Shown: piece by piece, positions 34,456-42,732 of the stretch
How positions within the stretch are numbered: position 1 is the stretch's first letter
How the letters are laid out: every line of letters begins with the position of its first letter
Made by a program: the position numbers and the translations under genes
NCBI RefSeq assembly: GCF_016907085.1
Contig: NZ_JAFBBJ010000001.1
Location: forward strand, 682,001-746,000
DNA from: Clavibacter michiganensis
GTDB taxonomy: Bacteria > Actinomycetota > Actinomycetes > Actinomycetales > Microbacteriaceae
Direction: 5' to 3'
Length of the DNA: 64,000 nucleotides
The notes under the pieces: generated by a model
What the model was told of the DNA's origin: nothing
The model's database searches: none
The model's input: only the letters and a program-made list of their open reading frames with translations

Positions 34456-35964
34456 CTACGCGCGTGAAAACCCGGCAGCCAGGGCCAGGAGCGTGCGGAC
34501 CGCGACTCCCGTCGGGCCCTTCCCCGTGAAGCCGTGACCGCCGCCCTTGTTGTGCGACGGGCCCGCGATGTCGATGTGCGCCCACGGGATCCGGGGGGCG
34601 TCGTCCGCGTCGCCGGTCCGGCCGACGAACTCCTTGAGGAACACGCCCGCGACGAGCATGCCGCCGGCGGGATTGCCGGGCTTGACGTTGGCGATGTCCG
34701 CGATGTCGGAGTTGAGGAGCGCGCGCATCTCCTCCGGGAGCGGCATGCCCCACATGCTCTCTCCCTGCTCGCGGGCCGCGTCGAGCAGACGGGCGACGAG
34801 CGCGTCCTCGCCCATGACGGCGGAGTACCGCTCACCGAGCGCCACGACCTGCGCACCCGTGAGCGTCGCGATGTCGACGATGGCGTCCGGGTGCTCCTCG
34901 CTCGCGGCGACGATCCCGTCCGCCATCACGAGTCGACCCTCGGCGTCCGTGTTGAGGACCTCGACGGTCGTGCCCCCGCGCATGCGCAGCACGTCGTCCG
35001 GGCGGATGGCGGAGCCGGAGGGCATGTTCTCGGCGATGCAGAGCCACGCGGTGAGGCGCACTGGCAGCTCGAGCCGCGCGGCGGCGACGACGACCTCGAG
35101 GATCGTCGCGGCACCGGTCATGTCGTACTTCATGCCGATCATCGGCACGGCCGGCTTGAGCGAGATGCCGCCGGTGTCGTAGGTGATGCCCTTGCCGACG
35201 AGCGCGAGGTGGCGCGTCGCGCCGGCGGGGGAGTAGGAGACCTTCACGAGGCGGGGCGGGCGCGTCGAGCCCTGGCCGACCCCGAGGATGCCGCCGAAGC
35301 CGTCGGCCGCGAGCGCGTCCTCGTCCCAGACGCGGACGTCGAGGGGCAGGCCGCTCGTGCGCTCCTGCACGGCGTCGACGAACGTCGCGGGATACAGGTC
35401 GAGCGGCGGGGTGTTGACGAGGTCCTTGGTGCCCGCGACGGCTCCCGCGACCGCGACGGCGCGCGCGACCGCCTCATCGGCGTCCTCGGGCGTCCAGGAG
35501 TCCCCCTGCGCGACCACGGTGACGGACGAGGCGCGCGGCTTCTGGCCGGCGAGCGAGTCGCGGCGGTAGGAGTCGAAGGAGTAGACCCCGAGCGCCGCAC
35601 CCTCCAGCACGGCGGTGAGCTCCTCGAGCGACGCGACCGGCACCGCCACCGCGACCCGCTCCACACCGCGCAGCTGGCGGGTCGCGCTGCCCACGGCGTA
35701 GCGGAGCGCGACGGCGTCCAGGGGCCCCGATCCCAGGCCCACGAGCGCGACGGTGCGGGCGGCGGTGCCGGTCCCGGCGACGCGGACGACCTCGTCGCGG
35801 CCCCCCGTGACGCCGATCGCGGACAGGCCGTCCACGTCGAGCCCGAGGCCCTCGGGCGCGTGCACCCGGATCCCCTCCTTCTCGCTGGAGACGGCGACGA
35901 CGAGCGCGTCGGCCTCCACGTCGACGGCGCGGTCGGAGGACACGGAGAGCTGGGGGAGGGTCAT
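34456..35964 (-). CDS. pepA: leucyl aminopeptidase (M17 family)
   Basis: A 502-residue cytosolic zinc or manganese aminopeptidase. The M17 signature NTDAEGRL is present, with the metal and catalytic lysine region LVGKGITYDTGGISLKP and the second lysine-containing KYDMTGAA. The N-terminal domain is variable, as usual. The ATG at 35962-35964 was chosen because TAGCCT-type element TAGGCT (minus strand; 35973-35978) lies 8 nt before it, a leaderless pattern; a longer reading adds nine residues without support. Confidence 0.93.
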   Translation of the reverse strand: MTLPQLSVSSDRAVDVEADALVVAVSSEKEGIRVHAPEGLGLDVDGLSAIGVTGGRDEVVRVAGTGTAARTVALVGLGSGPLDAVALRYAVGSATRQLRGVERVAVAVPVASLEELTAVLEGAALGVYSFDSYRRDSLAGQKPRASSVTVVAQGDSWTPEDADEAVARAVAVAGAVAGTKDLVNTPPLDLYPATFVDAVQERTSGLPLDVRVWDEDALAADGFGGILGVGQGSTRPPRLVKVSYSPAGATRHLALVGKGITYDTGGISLKPAVPMIGMKYDMTGAATILEVVVAAARLELPVRLTAWLCIAENMPSGSAIRPDDVLRMRGGTTVEVLNTDAEGRLVMADGIVAASEEHPDAIVDIATLTGAQVVALGERYSAVMGEDALVARLLDAAREQGESMWGMPLPEEMRALLNSDIADIANVKPGNPAGGMLVAGVFLKEFVGRTGDADDAPRIPWAHIDIAGPSHNKGGGHGFTGKGPTGVAVRTLLALAAGFSRA

Positions 35965-36133
35965 GGGCGACGAGCCTACCCATGCAGGCATGCGTCCCGG
36001 ATCGGAGCGCGGGCCCCCGACGACCCGGCGGATGCGGGCGTCCCGGCGCCCTCGGCGAGCGTGTTCGCTCTCGGCGGCACGCGCGACGCCCCGCCGGGGA
36101 GGGGCCGTCGGAGGCGCGGCTTAGAGTGGATCC

Positions 36134-37054
36134 ATGGCAGATGCGGACGGACTGTACGAGATCGACACCGACATCGGCGAGGTCCCGACCGGCCTGCCCC
36201 TGGTCGCCGGGCTGACCGGTTTCTCCGACGCGGGATCCGGCGTGTCCCAGGTCAGCGAGTACCTCCTGAGCACCCTGAGCCACCGCGACGTGCTGCGCTT
36301 CGACACCGACACCCTCCTCGACTACCGTGCCCGCCGCCCCACCATCTACTTCGACCAGGACCACCTCGCCGACTATCGACCGGCCCGGCTGGCGCTCTAC
36401 CTGGCGCACGACGAGATCGGGCAGCCGTTCCTCCTGCTCACCGGGTTCGAGCCCGACTTCCGCTGGGAGGCGTTCACCGCGGCCGTCCTGGGGATCGTCG
36501 ACCGCTACCGGGTCTCGACGACCACCTGGGTGCACGCCATCCCCATGCCGGTCCCGCACACGCGCGACATCAACGTCACCGTGAGCGGGAACCGCACCGA
36601 GCTGATCGACGCGCTCAGCGTGTGGAAGCCGAACACCCAAGTGCCGGCGAACGCGCTGCACCTGGTGGAGCACCGCCTGCACGACGCCGGGCACCCCGTC
36701 GCGGGATTCGTGCTCCTCGTCCCGCACTACCTCGCGGACACGGAGTTCCCCCTCGCCGCTGTCGCCGCGTTGGAGAGCATCAGCGCGGCCACGGGCCTCA
36801 TCTTCCCGACCGACCGCCTCCGCGAGGAGGGCCGCGACTTCGTCGGCCGCATCGACGAGCAGGTGGCGGGCAACCAGGAGCTGGCGCGCCTGGTCACGAC
36901 GCTCGAGGAGCGCTACGACAGCTACATGGAGGACACGCCCCTGAAGTCGCCGCTCACCGACGAGGACGGGGCGCTGCCGACGGCGGACGAGATCGCGGCC
37001 GAGCTGGAGAAGTTCCTCGCACGGCGCCGCCCCGGCGACGGCGACGCGGCCTGA
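36134..37054 (+). CDS. PAC2 family protein
   Basis: A 306-residue soluble protein of the PAC2 (proteasome assembly chaperone 2-like) family, recognised from PLVAGLTGFSDAGSGVSQVS near the N-terminus, LLLTGFEPDFRWE and the downstream PHYLADTEFP. In Actinobacteria these are not proven proteasome chaperones, and most Microbacteriaceae lack a proteasome, so the role is open. TAGAGT (36122-36127) lies 6 nt before the ATG, a leaderless arrangement. It is divergent from pepA with about 170 nt between. Confidence 0.85.
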   Translation: MADADGLYEIDTDIGEVPTGLPLVAGLTGFSDAGSGVSQVSEYLLSTLSHRDVLRFDTDTLLDYRARRPTIYFDQDHLADYRPARLALYLAHDEIGQPFLLLTGFEPDFRWEAFTAAVLGIVDRYRVSTTTWVHAIPMPVPHTRDINVTVSGNRTELIDALSVWKPNTQVPANALHLVEHRLHDAGHPVAGFVLLVPHYLADTEFPLAAVAALESISAATGLIFPTDRLREEGRDFVGRIDEQVAGNQELARLVTTLEERYDSYMEDTPLKSPLTDEDGALPTADEIAAELEKFLARRRPGDGDAA

Positions 37055-37129
37055 CGGCCTCGAGCTGATCCGCGCGCGGGCCGTCCGGGCCCGCCGCGAC
37101 GCACGCGCCGGGCCGGTATCCTCGTGCCG

Positions 37130-38452
37130 ATGAGCACCCGCCGCGCCCGCATCGTCCTCGGCGTGGCCATGGTCGCGTACCTCTCCTCCGTTCTCCAGCG
37201 CGGGTCGCTCGGCATCGCGTCCGTCGAGGCGGGGGAGCGCTTCCACGTCTCGGCATCGCTGCTCTCGACGCTCGCCGTCACGCAGCTCGTCGTGTACGCC
37301 GCGCTGCAGATCCCGGTCGGCGTGCTGATCGATCGGATCGGCCCGCGCGCTCTGCTCGCGACCGGCGCGCTGCTCATGGTGGCCGGGCAGGTCACCCTGG
37401 CGCTCTCCACGTCGCTCGAGGTCGCGATCGTCGGACGCATGCTCGTGGGCGCCGGCGACGCGATGACGTTCGTGTCGGGTCTGCGACTCATCAACTCCTG
37501 GTTCTCGGGTCCCCGCGTGCCGGTGCTGTCGCAGTGGTTCGCCAACGTCGGGCAGCTCGGGCAGGTGCTCTCGGCGATCCCGCTCTCGCTCGTGCTGCAC
37601 ACGGCGGGGTGGACGCCCGCGTTCCTGGGGTCCGCGTCCCTCGCCGTCGTCGCCCTCATCGCGGTCGTCGTGGCCGTGCGCGACCGGCCCGCGGGGGACG
37701 CGCCACCTCCCCGGCTGCCGTGGGGCGACTCGATGCGCGAGCTCGGCCGGAGCCTGCGTCGCCCGGGGACGCAGCTTGGTTTCTGGTCCCACTTCGTCAC
37801 GCAGTCGTCGGGTGTGGTATTCAGCCTGCTCTGGGGCTTCCCGTTCCTCGTGGGCGCCCTGGGGTACAGCCCGGCGCTCGCGTCCGGGCTCCTCATCGTG
37901 ATCGTGGCGTCCGGGATGGTGGTGGGGCCCGTGATCGGCATCCTCACCGGGCGATTCCCGTTCCGGCGCTCCAACCTCGTCCTCGGCGTCGTGGCGATGA
38001 TGGGCGCGGCCTGGGCGGTCCTGCTCCTCTGGCCGGGCACGCCCCCGCTGCCGGTCGTGGTCCTCGTGGTCGTCGCGATCGGCATCGGCGGCCCCGGCTC
38101 GCAGGTCGGTCTCGACTTCGCGCGCACGTTCAACCCTCCCCGGAGCCTCGGCGCGGCGTCCGGCATCGTGAACGTCGCCGGGTTCACCGCGAGCTTCACG
38201 ATGATGCTGCTCATCGGCATCGCTCTCGACGTGCAGGACGGGATCCGGGTCGCGGGCGGGGCGCCGAGCGACCTCTACGCGTTCGACTCCTTCCGCGTCG
38301 CCTTCGCCGTGCAGTACCTCGTCGTCGGCTTCGGCGCGGTGATGCTGGTGCGCACCCGGCGGCGGACGCGGCGGCTCCTGGCGGACGAGGGAATACGGGT
38401 GGGGCCCCTCTGGGTTGCCTACCTCGACAGGCGACGCCGACGCCGCACATGA
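37130..38452 (+). CDS. MFS transporter
   Basis: A 440-residue membrane protein with about 12 hydrophobic segments in two halves, split by a basic cytoplasmic loop near residues 185-220. The MFS A-type motif is IPVGVLIDRIGPRALL near residue 63. QRGSLG and the NSWF segment resemble the nitrate/organic-anion-like branch, but the substrate cannot be inferred. The ATG at 37130 is 7 nt after TATCCT (37117-37122); a GTG two codons earlier lies only 1 nt after it and is unlikely. Confidence 0.85.
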   Translation: MSTRRARIVLGVAMVAYLSSVLQRGSLGIASVEAGERFHVSASLLSTLAVTQLVVYAALQIPVGVLIDRIGPRALLATGALLMVAGQVTLALSTSLEVAIVGRMLVGAGDAMTFVSGLRLINSWFSGPRVPVLSQWFANVGQLGQVLSAIPLSLVLHTAGWTPAFLGSASLAVVALIAVVVAVRDRPAGDAPPPRLPWGDSMRELGRSLRRPGTQLGFWSHFVTQSSGVVFSLLWGFPFLVGALGYSPALASGLLIVIVASGMVVGPVIGILTGRFPFRRSNLVLGVVAMMGAAWAVLLLWPGTPPLPVVVLVVVAIGIGGPGSQVGLDFARTFNPPRSLGAASGIVNVAGFTASFTMMLLIGIALDVQDGIRVAGGAPSDLYAFDSFRVAFAVQYLVVGFGAVMLVRTRRRTRRLLADEGIRVGPLWVAYLDRRRRRRT

Positions 38453-38701
38453 CGCCGGCCCGCACACGTGCGGCAGTGGCTCGCCCCCGCGCCCATCCGT
38501 GCAATAATCAGGTACGGACCCGTTCATGTCCTGCATCGCGCGCCACCTCGGTGGCGGCATCACCTCGGTGGTGTTCGAGCAGCGGACTTGACATGGGTCC
38601 TAGCAATGTCCGAAAACAACCCCGACCCACCTCCGGCAGGTCACCCCGCAGCGTCACCGCGGAGCGCACGACCGGTCGTCGTGGGGACGAAAGGTGTTCG
38701 C
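38453..38701. promoter_or_regulatory. sigA upstream region with a repeated palindromic element
   Basis: CACCTCGGTGG occurs twice in direct orientation (38544-38554 and 38561-38571, 17 bp apart); each copy contains CACC-TC-GGTG, a short palindrome. TTGACA at 38588-38593 has no good -10 at normal spacing. An in-frame ATG at 38606 would add 32 residues to SigA. No other gene is visible here. Confidence 0.4.
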
Positions 38702-40171
38702 ATGGCCACCCCCTCCACCCCGTCCGCCACCCTGGACGCGGCCGCCGCGACCGGCACGGCCGACGACGCCGCGACGGGTGAGGCGAAGGCACCCGCGAAG
38801 CGCGCCCCCGCCCGCAAGACCGCGGCGACCAAGGCACCCGCGGCGAAGGCCGCGACCACCGCGAAGGCCCCGACCAAGGCCGCCGCGGCGAAGGCCGCGG
38901 CAGCAGCAGAGGCCGACGGGACCGCCTCCGAGGATGCCTCCACGGCTCCTGCCAAGGCGCCCACAGCCCGTGCGAAGGCCGCCGCCGCCAAGAAGGCCGC
39001 TGCCGCGTCAGGCGAGGCCGCGCCCGCCAAGGCGCCGCGCAAGACCGCCGCGAAGAAGACCGCCACGGACGGCGAGTCGTCGGACGAGGACGCCGAGGAG
39101 GTCGTGGTCCCGGTAGCCGAGGAGGACACCGACGACGAGGTCGTCGAGGACGGCGCCGTCAAGCCGCCCGTCGTGCTCGAGCCGCTCCCCACCGGGGCCA
39201 TGGTGCTGTCGAACAAGGAGGAGGACGAGGACGTCCCCGTCTACTCGACGACGATCACGGGCGCCACGGCCGACCCCGTCAAGGACTACCTCAAGCAGAT
39301 CGGCAAGGTCGCGCTGCTCAACGCCGCCGAGGAGGTCGAGCTCGCCATGCGCATCGAGGCGGGCCTGTTCGCCGAGGACAAGCTGGCGAACACCCCCGGC
39401 ATCTCCCGCGAGCTCGAGCGCGAGCTGCGCTGGGTCGCCCGCGACGGCCAGCGCGCGAAGAGCCACCTGCTCGGCGCGAACCTCCGACTCGTGGTCAGCC
39501 TCGCCAAGCGCTACACGGGTCGCGGGATGCAGTTCCTCGACCTGATCCAGGAGGGCAACCTCGGCCTGATCCGCGCGGTCGAGAAGTTCGACTACACCAA
39601 GGGCTTCAAGTTCTCCACGTACGCCACGTGGTGGATCCGCCAGGCCATCACGCGAGCGATGGCCGACCAGGCCCGCACCATCCGGATCCCGGTGCACATG
39701 GTGGAGGTCATCAACAAGCTCGCCCGCGTGCAGCGCCAGATGCTGCAGGACCTGGGTCGCGAACCCACGCCCGAGGAGCTCTCGCGCGAGCTCGACATGA
39801 CGCCCGAGAAGGTCATCGAGGTCCAGAAGTACGGCCGCGAGCCCATCTCCCTGCACACGCCCCTCGGCGAGGACGGCGACAGCGAGTTCGGCGACCTCAT
39901 CGAGGACACCGAGGCGGTCGTCCCGGCCGACGCGGTGGGCTTCACCATGCTGCAGAAGCAGCTGGAGTCGCTCCTCGACTCGCTCTCCGAGCGCGAGGCG
40001 GGCGTGATCCGCATGCGCTTCGGCCTCGGCGACGGCATGCCGAAGACGCTCGACCAGATCGGCGACACGTTCGGGGTCACGCGCGAGCGCATCCGCCAGA
40101 TCGAGTCGAAGACCATGGCCAAGCTCCGCCACCCGTCGCGCTCGCAGTCGCTGCGCGACTACCTCGAGTAG
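38702..40171 (+). CDS. sigA: primary sigma factor (RpoD/SigA/HrdB)
   Basis: A 489-residue housekeeping sigma factor. Residues 1 to about 150 are an Ala/Lys/Pro-rich, then acidic, low-complexity extension typical of actinobacterial SigA. Region 1.2 begins at [16 protein letters not shown]; regions 2.3-2.4 contain [19 protein letters not shown] and [16 protein letters not shown], binding the -10 element; region 4.2 holds [20 protein letters not shown] for the -35. The ATG at 38702 follows GAAAGGTG. murT begins 3 nt after the stop, so the cell-wall genes are probably translated from the sigma factor message. Confidence 0.96.
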   Translation: MATPSTPSATLDAAAATGTADDAATGEAKAPAKRAPARKTAATKAPAAKAATTAKAPTKAAAAKAAAAAEADGTASEDASTAPAKAPTARAKAAAAKKAAAASGEAAPAKAPRKTAAKKTATDGESSDEDAEEVVVPVAEEDTDDEVVEDGAVKPPVVLEPLPTGAMVLSNKEEDEDVPVYSTTITGATADPVKDYLKQIGKVALLNAAEEVELAMRIEAGLFAEDKLANTPGISRELERELRWVARDGQRAKSHLLGANLRLVVSLAKRYTGRGMQFLDLIQEGNLGLIRAVEKFDYTKGFKFSTYATWWIRQAITRAMADQARTIRIPVHMVEVINKLARVQRQMLQDLGREPTPEELSRELDMTPEKVIEVQKYGREPISLHTPLGEDGDSEFGDLIEDTEAVVPADAVGFTMLQKQLESLLDSLSEREAGVIRMRFGLGDGMPKTLDQIGDTFGVTRERIRQIESKTMAKLRHPSRSQSLRDYLE

Positions 40172-40174
40172 GCC

Positions 40175-41455
40175 GTGCCCCTGCGCCTCGCCGTCGCCGC
40201 GGGACGGGCCGCCCGCTGGGCCGCCCGTCTCCGCGGCGGCGGATCCGCCGTGCCCGGCGTCGTCGCCCTCCGCCTCGAGCCCCGCTTCCTCGAGCGCACC
40301 ATCGCCGACCTGCCGCACGGCGTGGTCGCCGTCACCGGCTCCAACGGCAAGTCGACGACCACCCACATGCTCACCGCGGTGCTCCGCGCGCACGGGCTCC
40401 GCGTCTTCACGAACCCGTCCGGCGGGAACCTGCCGCAGGGCATCGCATCGGCCGTGCTCGCGGACGCCGACGCATCGGGCCGCCTGGACGCCGACGTCGC
40501 GGTCCTCGAGATCGACGAGGCGTACGGCGTCGCGCTCTCCGCGCTGCTCACCCCGCGCACGGTGCTCCTGCTCAACATCCAGATCGACCAGCTCAACCGG
40601 TTCCACGAGCCGGACCGCGTGGTCGGCATGCTCGAGCGCATCGCCGCCACGGCCACCGAGGCGGTCGTCGCCAACCGCGACGACGCGCACGTCAACGCCA
40701 TCGCCGCGCACACGGCGCGGTCCGGCCGCGCCGCGGTGGACTGGTTCGGCGTGTCCGAGGAGCTCCTCGGCGACAGCAAGCACGGGCTGGCGTCCGCCCC
40801 GCGGTTCGGCTCCGAGGACCCCGACCCGGTGCACGTCGACGCGGGCGTCGAGGCCGTGGCCCTCTCGCGTCGCGACGCCGTGTTCCGTCTGGCGTCCGGC
40901 GAACTCCCGGTGACGCTCCCGTCGCGCGGCCTGCACTACGCCGTCGACGCCGCTGGCGCGCTGGCGACGGCGCGCCGCGTGCTCGGCGACCGGTTCGACC
41001 CGGTCCGCGCTGCCGAGGGCCTGGGCTCCGTGGCTGCCGTGTACGGACGCGGCGAGATGCTGCGGGCGGGTGATGAGGACATCGAGATCATCATGATGAA
41101 GAACCCGGCGAGCCTGCAGATGAACCTCGACGCGCTGGGGGATCCGCCGGAGCAGGTGCTGCTCGCCGTCGACGACGGGACCCCCGACCCGTCGTGGATC
41201 TACGACACCGACCTCTCCGCGCTCACGCACGCGGACATCGTCTCGGGCACCAAGGGCTACCAGCTGGCCGTGCGCTTCGGCTACGAGGGCCTCGAGGTCG
41301 GCCGCGTGGAGCCGGACCTGCGCCGGGCGGTGCAGGCGTTCATCACGCTGGAGAAGCCGTCCCGCGGCGTCAAGACCATGATCGTCAACTACGAGCAGAT
41401 GATGGCGATCCGCCGCATCCTCGGCTACACGGACCTCGAGGGAGGCCCCGCGTGA
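40175..41455 (+). CDS. murT: MurT-like Mur ligase (lipid II D-Glu ligase subunit)
   Basis: A 426-residue Mur ligase family protein. The ATP loop TGSNGKSTTT is at residues 54-63; YGRGEM (290-295), MMKNPAS (307-313) and PDPSWIYD (337-344) match the conserved MurT C-terminal motifs, including the Asp proposed to be catalytic. The Cys4 zinc ribbon normally found around residues 195-235 is missing: the protein contains no Cys. MurT with GatD normally amidates the alpha-carboxyl of D-Glu in lipid II. It starts with GTG 3 nt after sigA and overlaps gatD by four bases. The ligase looks functional; its acceptor may differ from ammonia because the partner lacks glutaminase residues. Confidence 0.88.
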   Translation: MPLRLAVAAGRAARWAARLRGGGSAVPGVVALRLEPRFLERTIADLPHGVVAVTGSNGKSTTTHMLTAVLRAHGLRVFTNPSGGNLPQGIASAVLADADASGRLDADVAVLEIDEAYGVALSALLTPRTVLLLNIQIDQLNRFHEPDRVVGMLERIAATATEAVVANRDDAHVNAIAAHTARSGRAAVDWFGVSEELLGDSKHGLASAPRFGSEDPDPVHVDAGVEAVALSRRDAVFRLASGELPVTLPSRGLHYAVDAAGALATARRVLGDRFDPVRAAEGLGSVAAVYGRGEMLRAGDEDIEIIMMKNPASLQMNLDALGDPPEQVLLAVDDGTPDPSWIYDTDLSALTHADIVSGTKGYQLAVRFGYEGLEVGRVEPDLRRAVQAFITLEKPSRGVKTMIVNYEQMMAIRRILGYTDLEGGPA

Positions 41456-42186
41456 GCGACGCGCTGCGCATCCTGCACCTCTACCCCGATGAGCTCGGCA
41501 TCAACGGCGATCGCGGCAACGTGACCGTGCTCGTCGAGCGCGCGCGCATCCGCGGCATCCGCACGGAGGTCGTGCGTCACGCTCCGGGTGGCGGGGATCC
41601 GGGCGACGCCGACCTCGTGGTCATCGGCTCCGGGCCGCTCACCGCGCAGCGCGCCGTCCTGCCCGACCTCGTCGCGCACGCCCCGCACCTGGTCGGCCTC
41701 CGGGAGGCCGGCGTCCCGATCCTCGCGGTGGGCGGCGGTCTGCAGCTGCTGGGGGAGTCCGTGCGCCTCACCGACGGCGGCGAGCTCGTGGGCGCCGGCG
41801 TGCTGCCGGTGCGCACCACCCTGACGGCCGAGCGTCGCGTGGGCGACCTCGTGCTCGACACGCCGGACGGCGAGGTGGTCGGCTACGAGAACCACGGATC
41901 GACCCTCGACATCGGCGCGCACGCTCCGCTCGGCTCGGTCCGCGCGGGCTTCGGCAACGGCGGCCAGGGTGGCGGGGAGGGCGTCCGCGTCGGCGCCTCC
42001 ATCGGCACGCACCTCGGCGGCCCCGTCCTGGCGCTCAATCCGCGGCTCGCCGACGAGCTGCTGTCCGCCGCACTGGCGCGGCACGATCGGGAGCTGCCCG
42101 CCGACATCTCCGGGACGCTCGACCGGCTCGACGGCTGGGCGCGCGAGGCACGCGCCACCGTCATGGCTCGACCCGCCCACTACTGA
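41452..42186 (+). CDS. gatD: GatD-like glutamine amidotransferase with missing catalytic residues
   Basis: A 244-residue class I (CobB/CobQ-like) glutaminase-fold protein, partner of MurT. LHLYPDELGINGDRGNVTVL at residues 9-28 is the GatD N-terminal signature, shown here as its conserved start. The nucleophile motif, normally AVCGGYQLLG, reads AVGGGLQLLG with Gly94, and the catalytic His motif, normally GTYLHGP, reads GTHLGGP with Gly189; GYENHGS is retained. Both residues that hydrolyse glutamine are thus gone. It should bind MurT but not supply ammonia. The GTG overlaps the murT stop (GTGA). Start and frame are certain from the unbroken coding pattern. Confidence 0.88.
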   Translation: MSDALRILHLYPDELGINGDRGNVTVLVERARIRGIRTEVVRHAPGGGDPGDADLVVIGSGPLTAQRAVLPDLVAHAPHLVGLREAGVPILAVGGGLQLLGESVRLTDGGELVGAGVLPVRTTLTAERRVGDLVLDTPDGEVVGYENHGSTLDIGAHAPLGSVRAGFGNGGQGGGEGVRVGASIGTHLGGPVLALNPRLADELLSAALARHDRELPADISGTLDRLDGWAREARATVMARPAHY

Positions 42187-42222
42187 GGGAGCGGATCCCC
42201 GTCGTCGGCCGGGCGGGGACAT

Positions 42223-42261
42223 GACGAAGGGCGCATCCCCGGTGGGGATGCGCCCTTCGTC
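42223..42261. terminator. bidirectional hairpin terminator
   Basis: Perfect 18-bp arms with a 3-nt loop GGT, between gatD and the convergent DUF7455 gene. Confidence 0.9.
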
Positions 42262-42291
42262 CCGCGTCGGCCGGAGCCGACGCAGGTCGTC

Positions 42292-42519
42292 CTAGGCGCG
42301 CTCGTCGAGCAGGCGGCTCGACTCGTCGTGCCAGCTCGTGGCGATGGCCGACAGCTTCTCCTGGTACTTCTTGCCGTGGTGGGCGCAGAAGAGGAGCTCG
42401 CTGCTGTTCACCTCGACGCGGATGTACGCCTGAGCACCGCAGCTGTCGCAGCGGTCGTTGGCGGTGAGCTGGTGGTTGTCGAGCTCGTCCACGGGACGCT
42501 CGGTCGCGGTCGGTGTCAT
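42292..42519 (-). CDS. DUF7455 small zinc-binding protein
   Basis: A 75-residue protein with a probable zinc site: Cys24 and Cys27 in DRCDSCGAQAY and Cys45 with His47/His48 in LLFCAHHGKKY. Such short proteins lie beside sigA and gyrB/parE genes in many Actinobacteria; function unknown. GGAGGGGAG precedes the ATG at 42517-42519. It is divergent from parE. Confidence 0.85.
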   Translation of the reverse strand: MTPTATERPVDELDNHQLTANDRCDSCGAQAYIRVEVNSSELLFCAHHGKKYQEKLSAIATSWHDESSRLLDERA

Positions 42520-42676
42520 GTGATGCTCCCCTCCGGGTCGGGTCTGGTCGAGCCGAATGGATCAAGTAGACCACGTGCTCCCGGCAGTCAGCCCGACCGC
42601 TGTCGCCTGTTTCGCTCTGCGCGTAGGGCGCGGTGCGGCTGGCGGCGATTCGGAGGGGGAGGCGGCGGGCGACGGT

Positions 42677-42715
42677 TAAGATCGATGTCGGCTCGCGTCC
42701 GGCGAATGCCGGACG
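42677..42715 (+). promoter_or_regulatory. parE -10 element and leader hairpin
   Basis: TAAGAT (42677-42682) is a likely -10. The leader then holds CGTCCGGC-GAAT-GCCGGACG (42696-42715), a perfect 8-bp stem with a tetraloop, ending 5 nt before the GGAGGA ribosome binding site at 42721. Confidence 0.55.
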
Positions 42716-42732
42716 TACTTGGAGGACAGCAC

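Noticed and set aside
36134..37054. PAC2 protein as evidence of a proteasome
   Set aside because: No proteasome subunit, Mpa or Pup gene is in the window and PAC2-like proteins are widespread in actinobacteria without proteasomes.
35474..38563. Minus-strand open frame of about 1000 codons
   Set aside because: It runs antisense to the PAC2 and MFS genes and into pepA, with His/Arg/Glu-rich low-complexity translation and no family motif.
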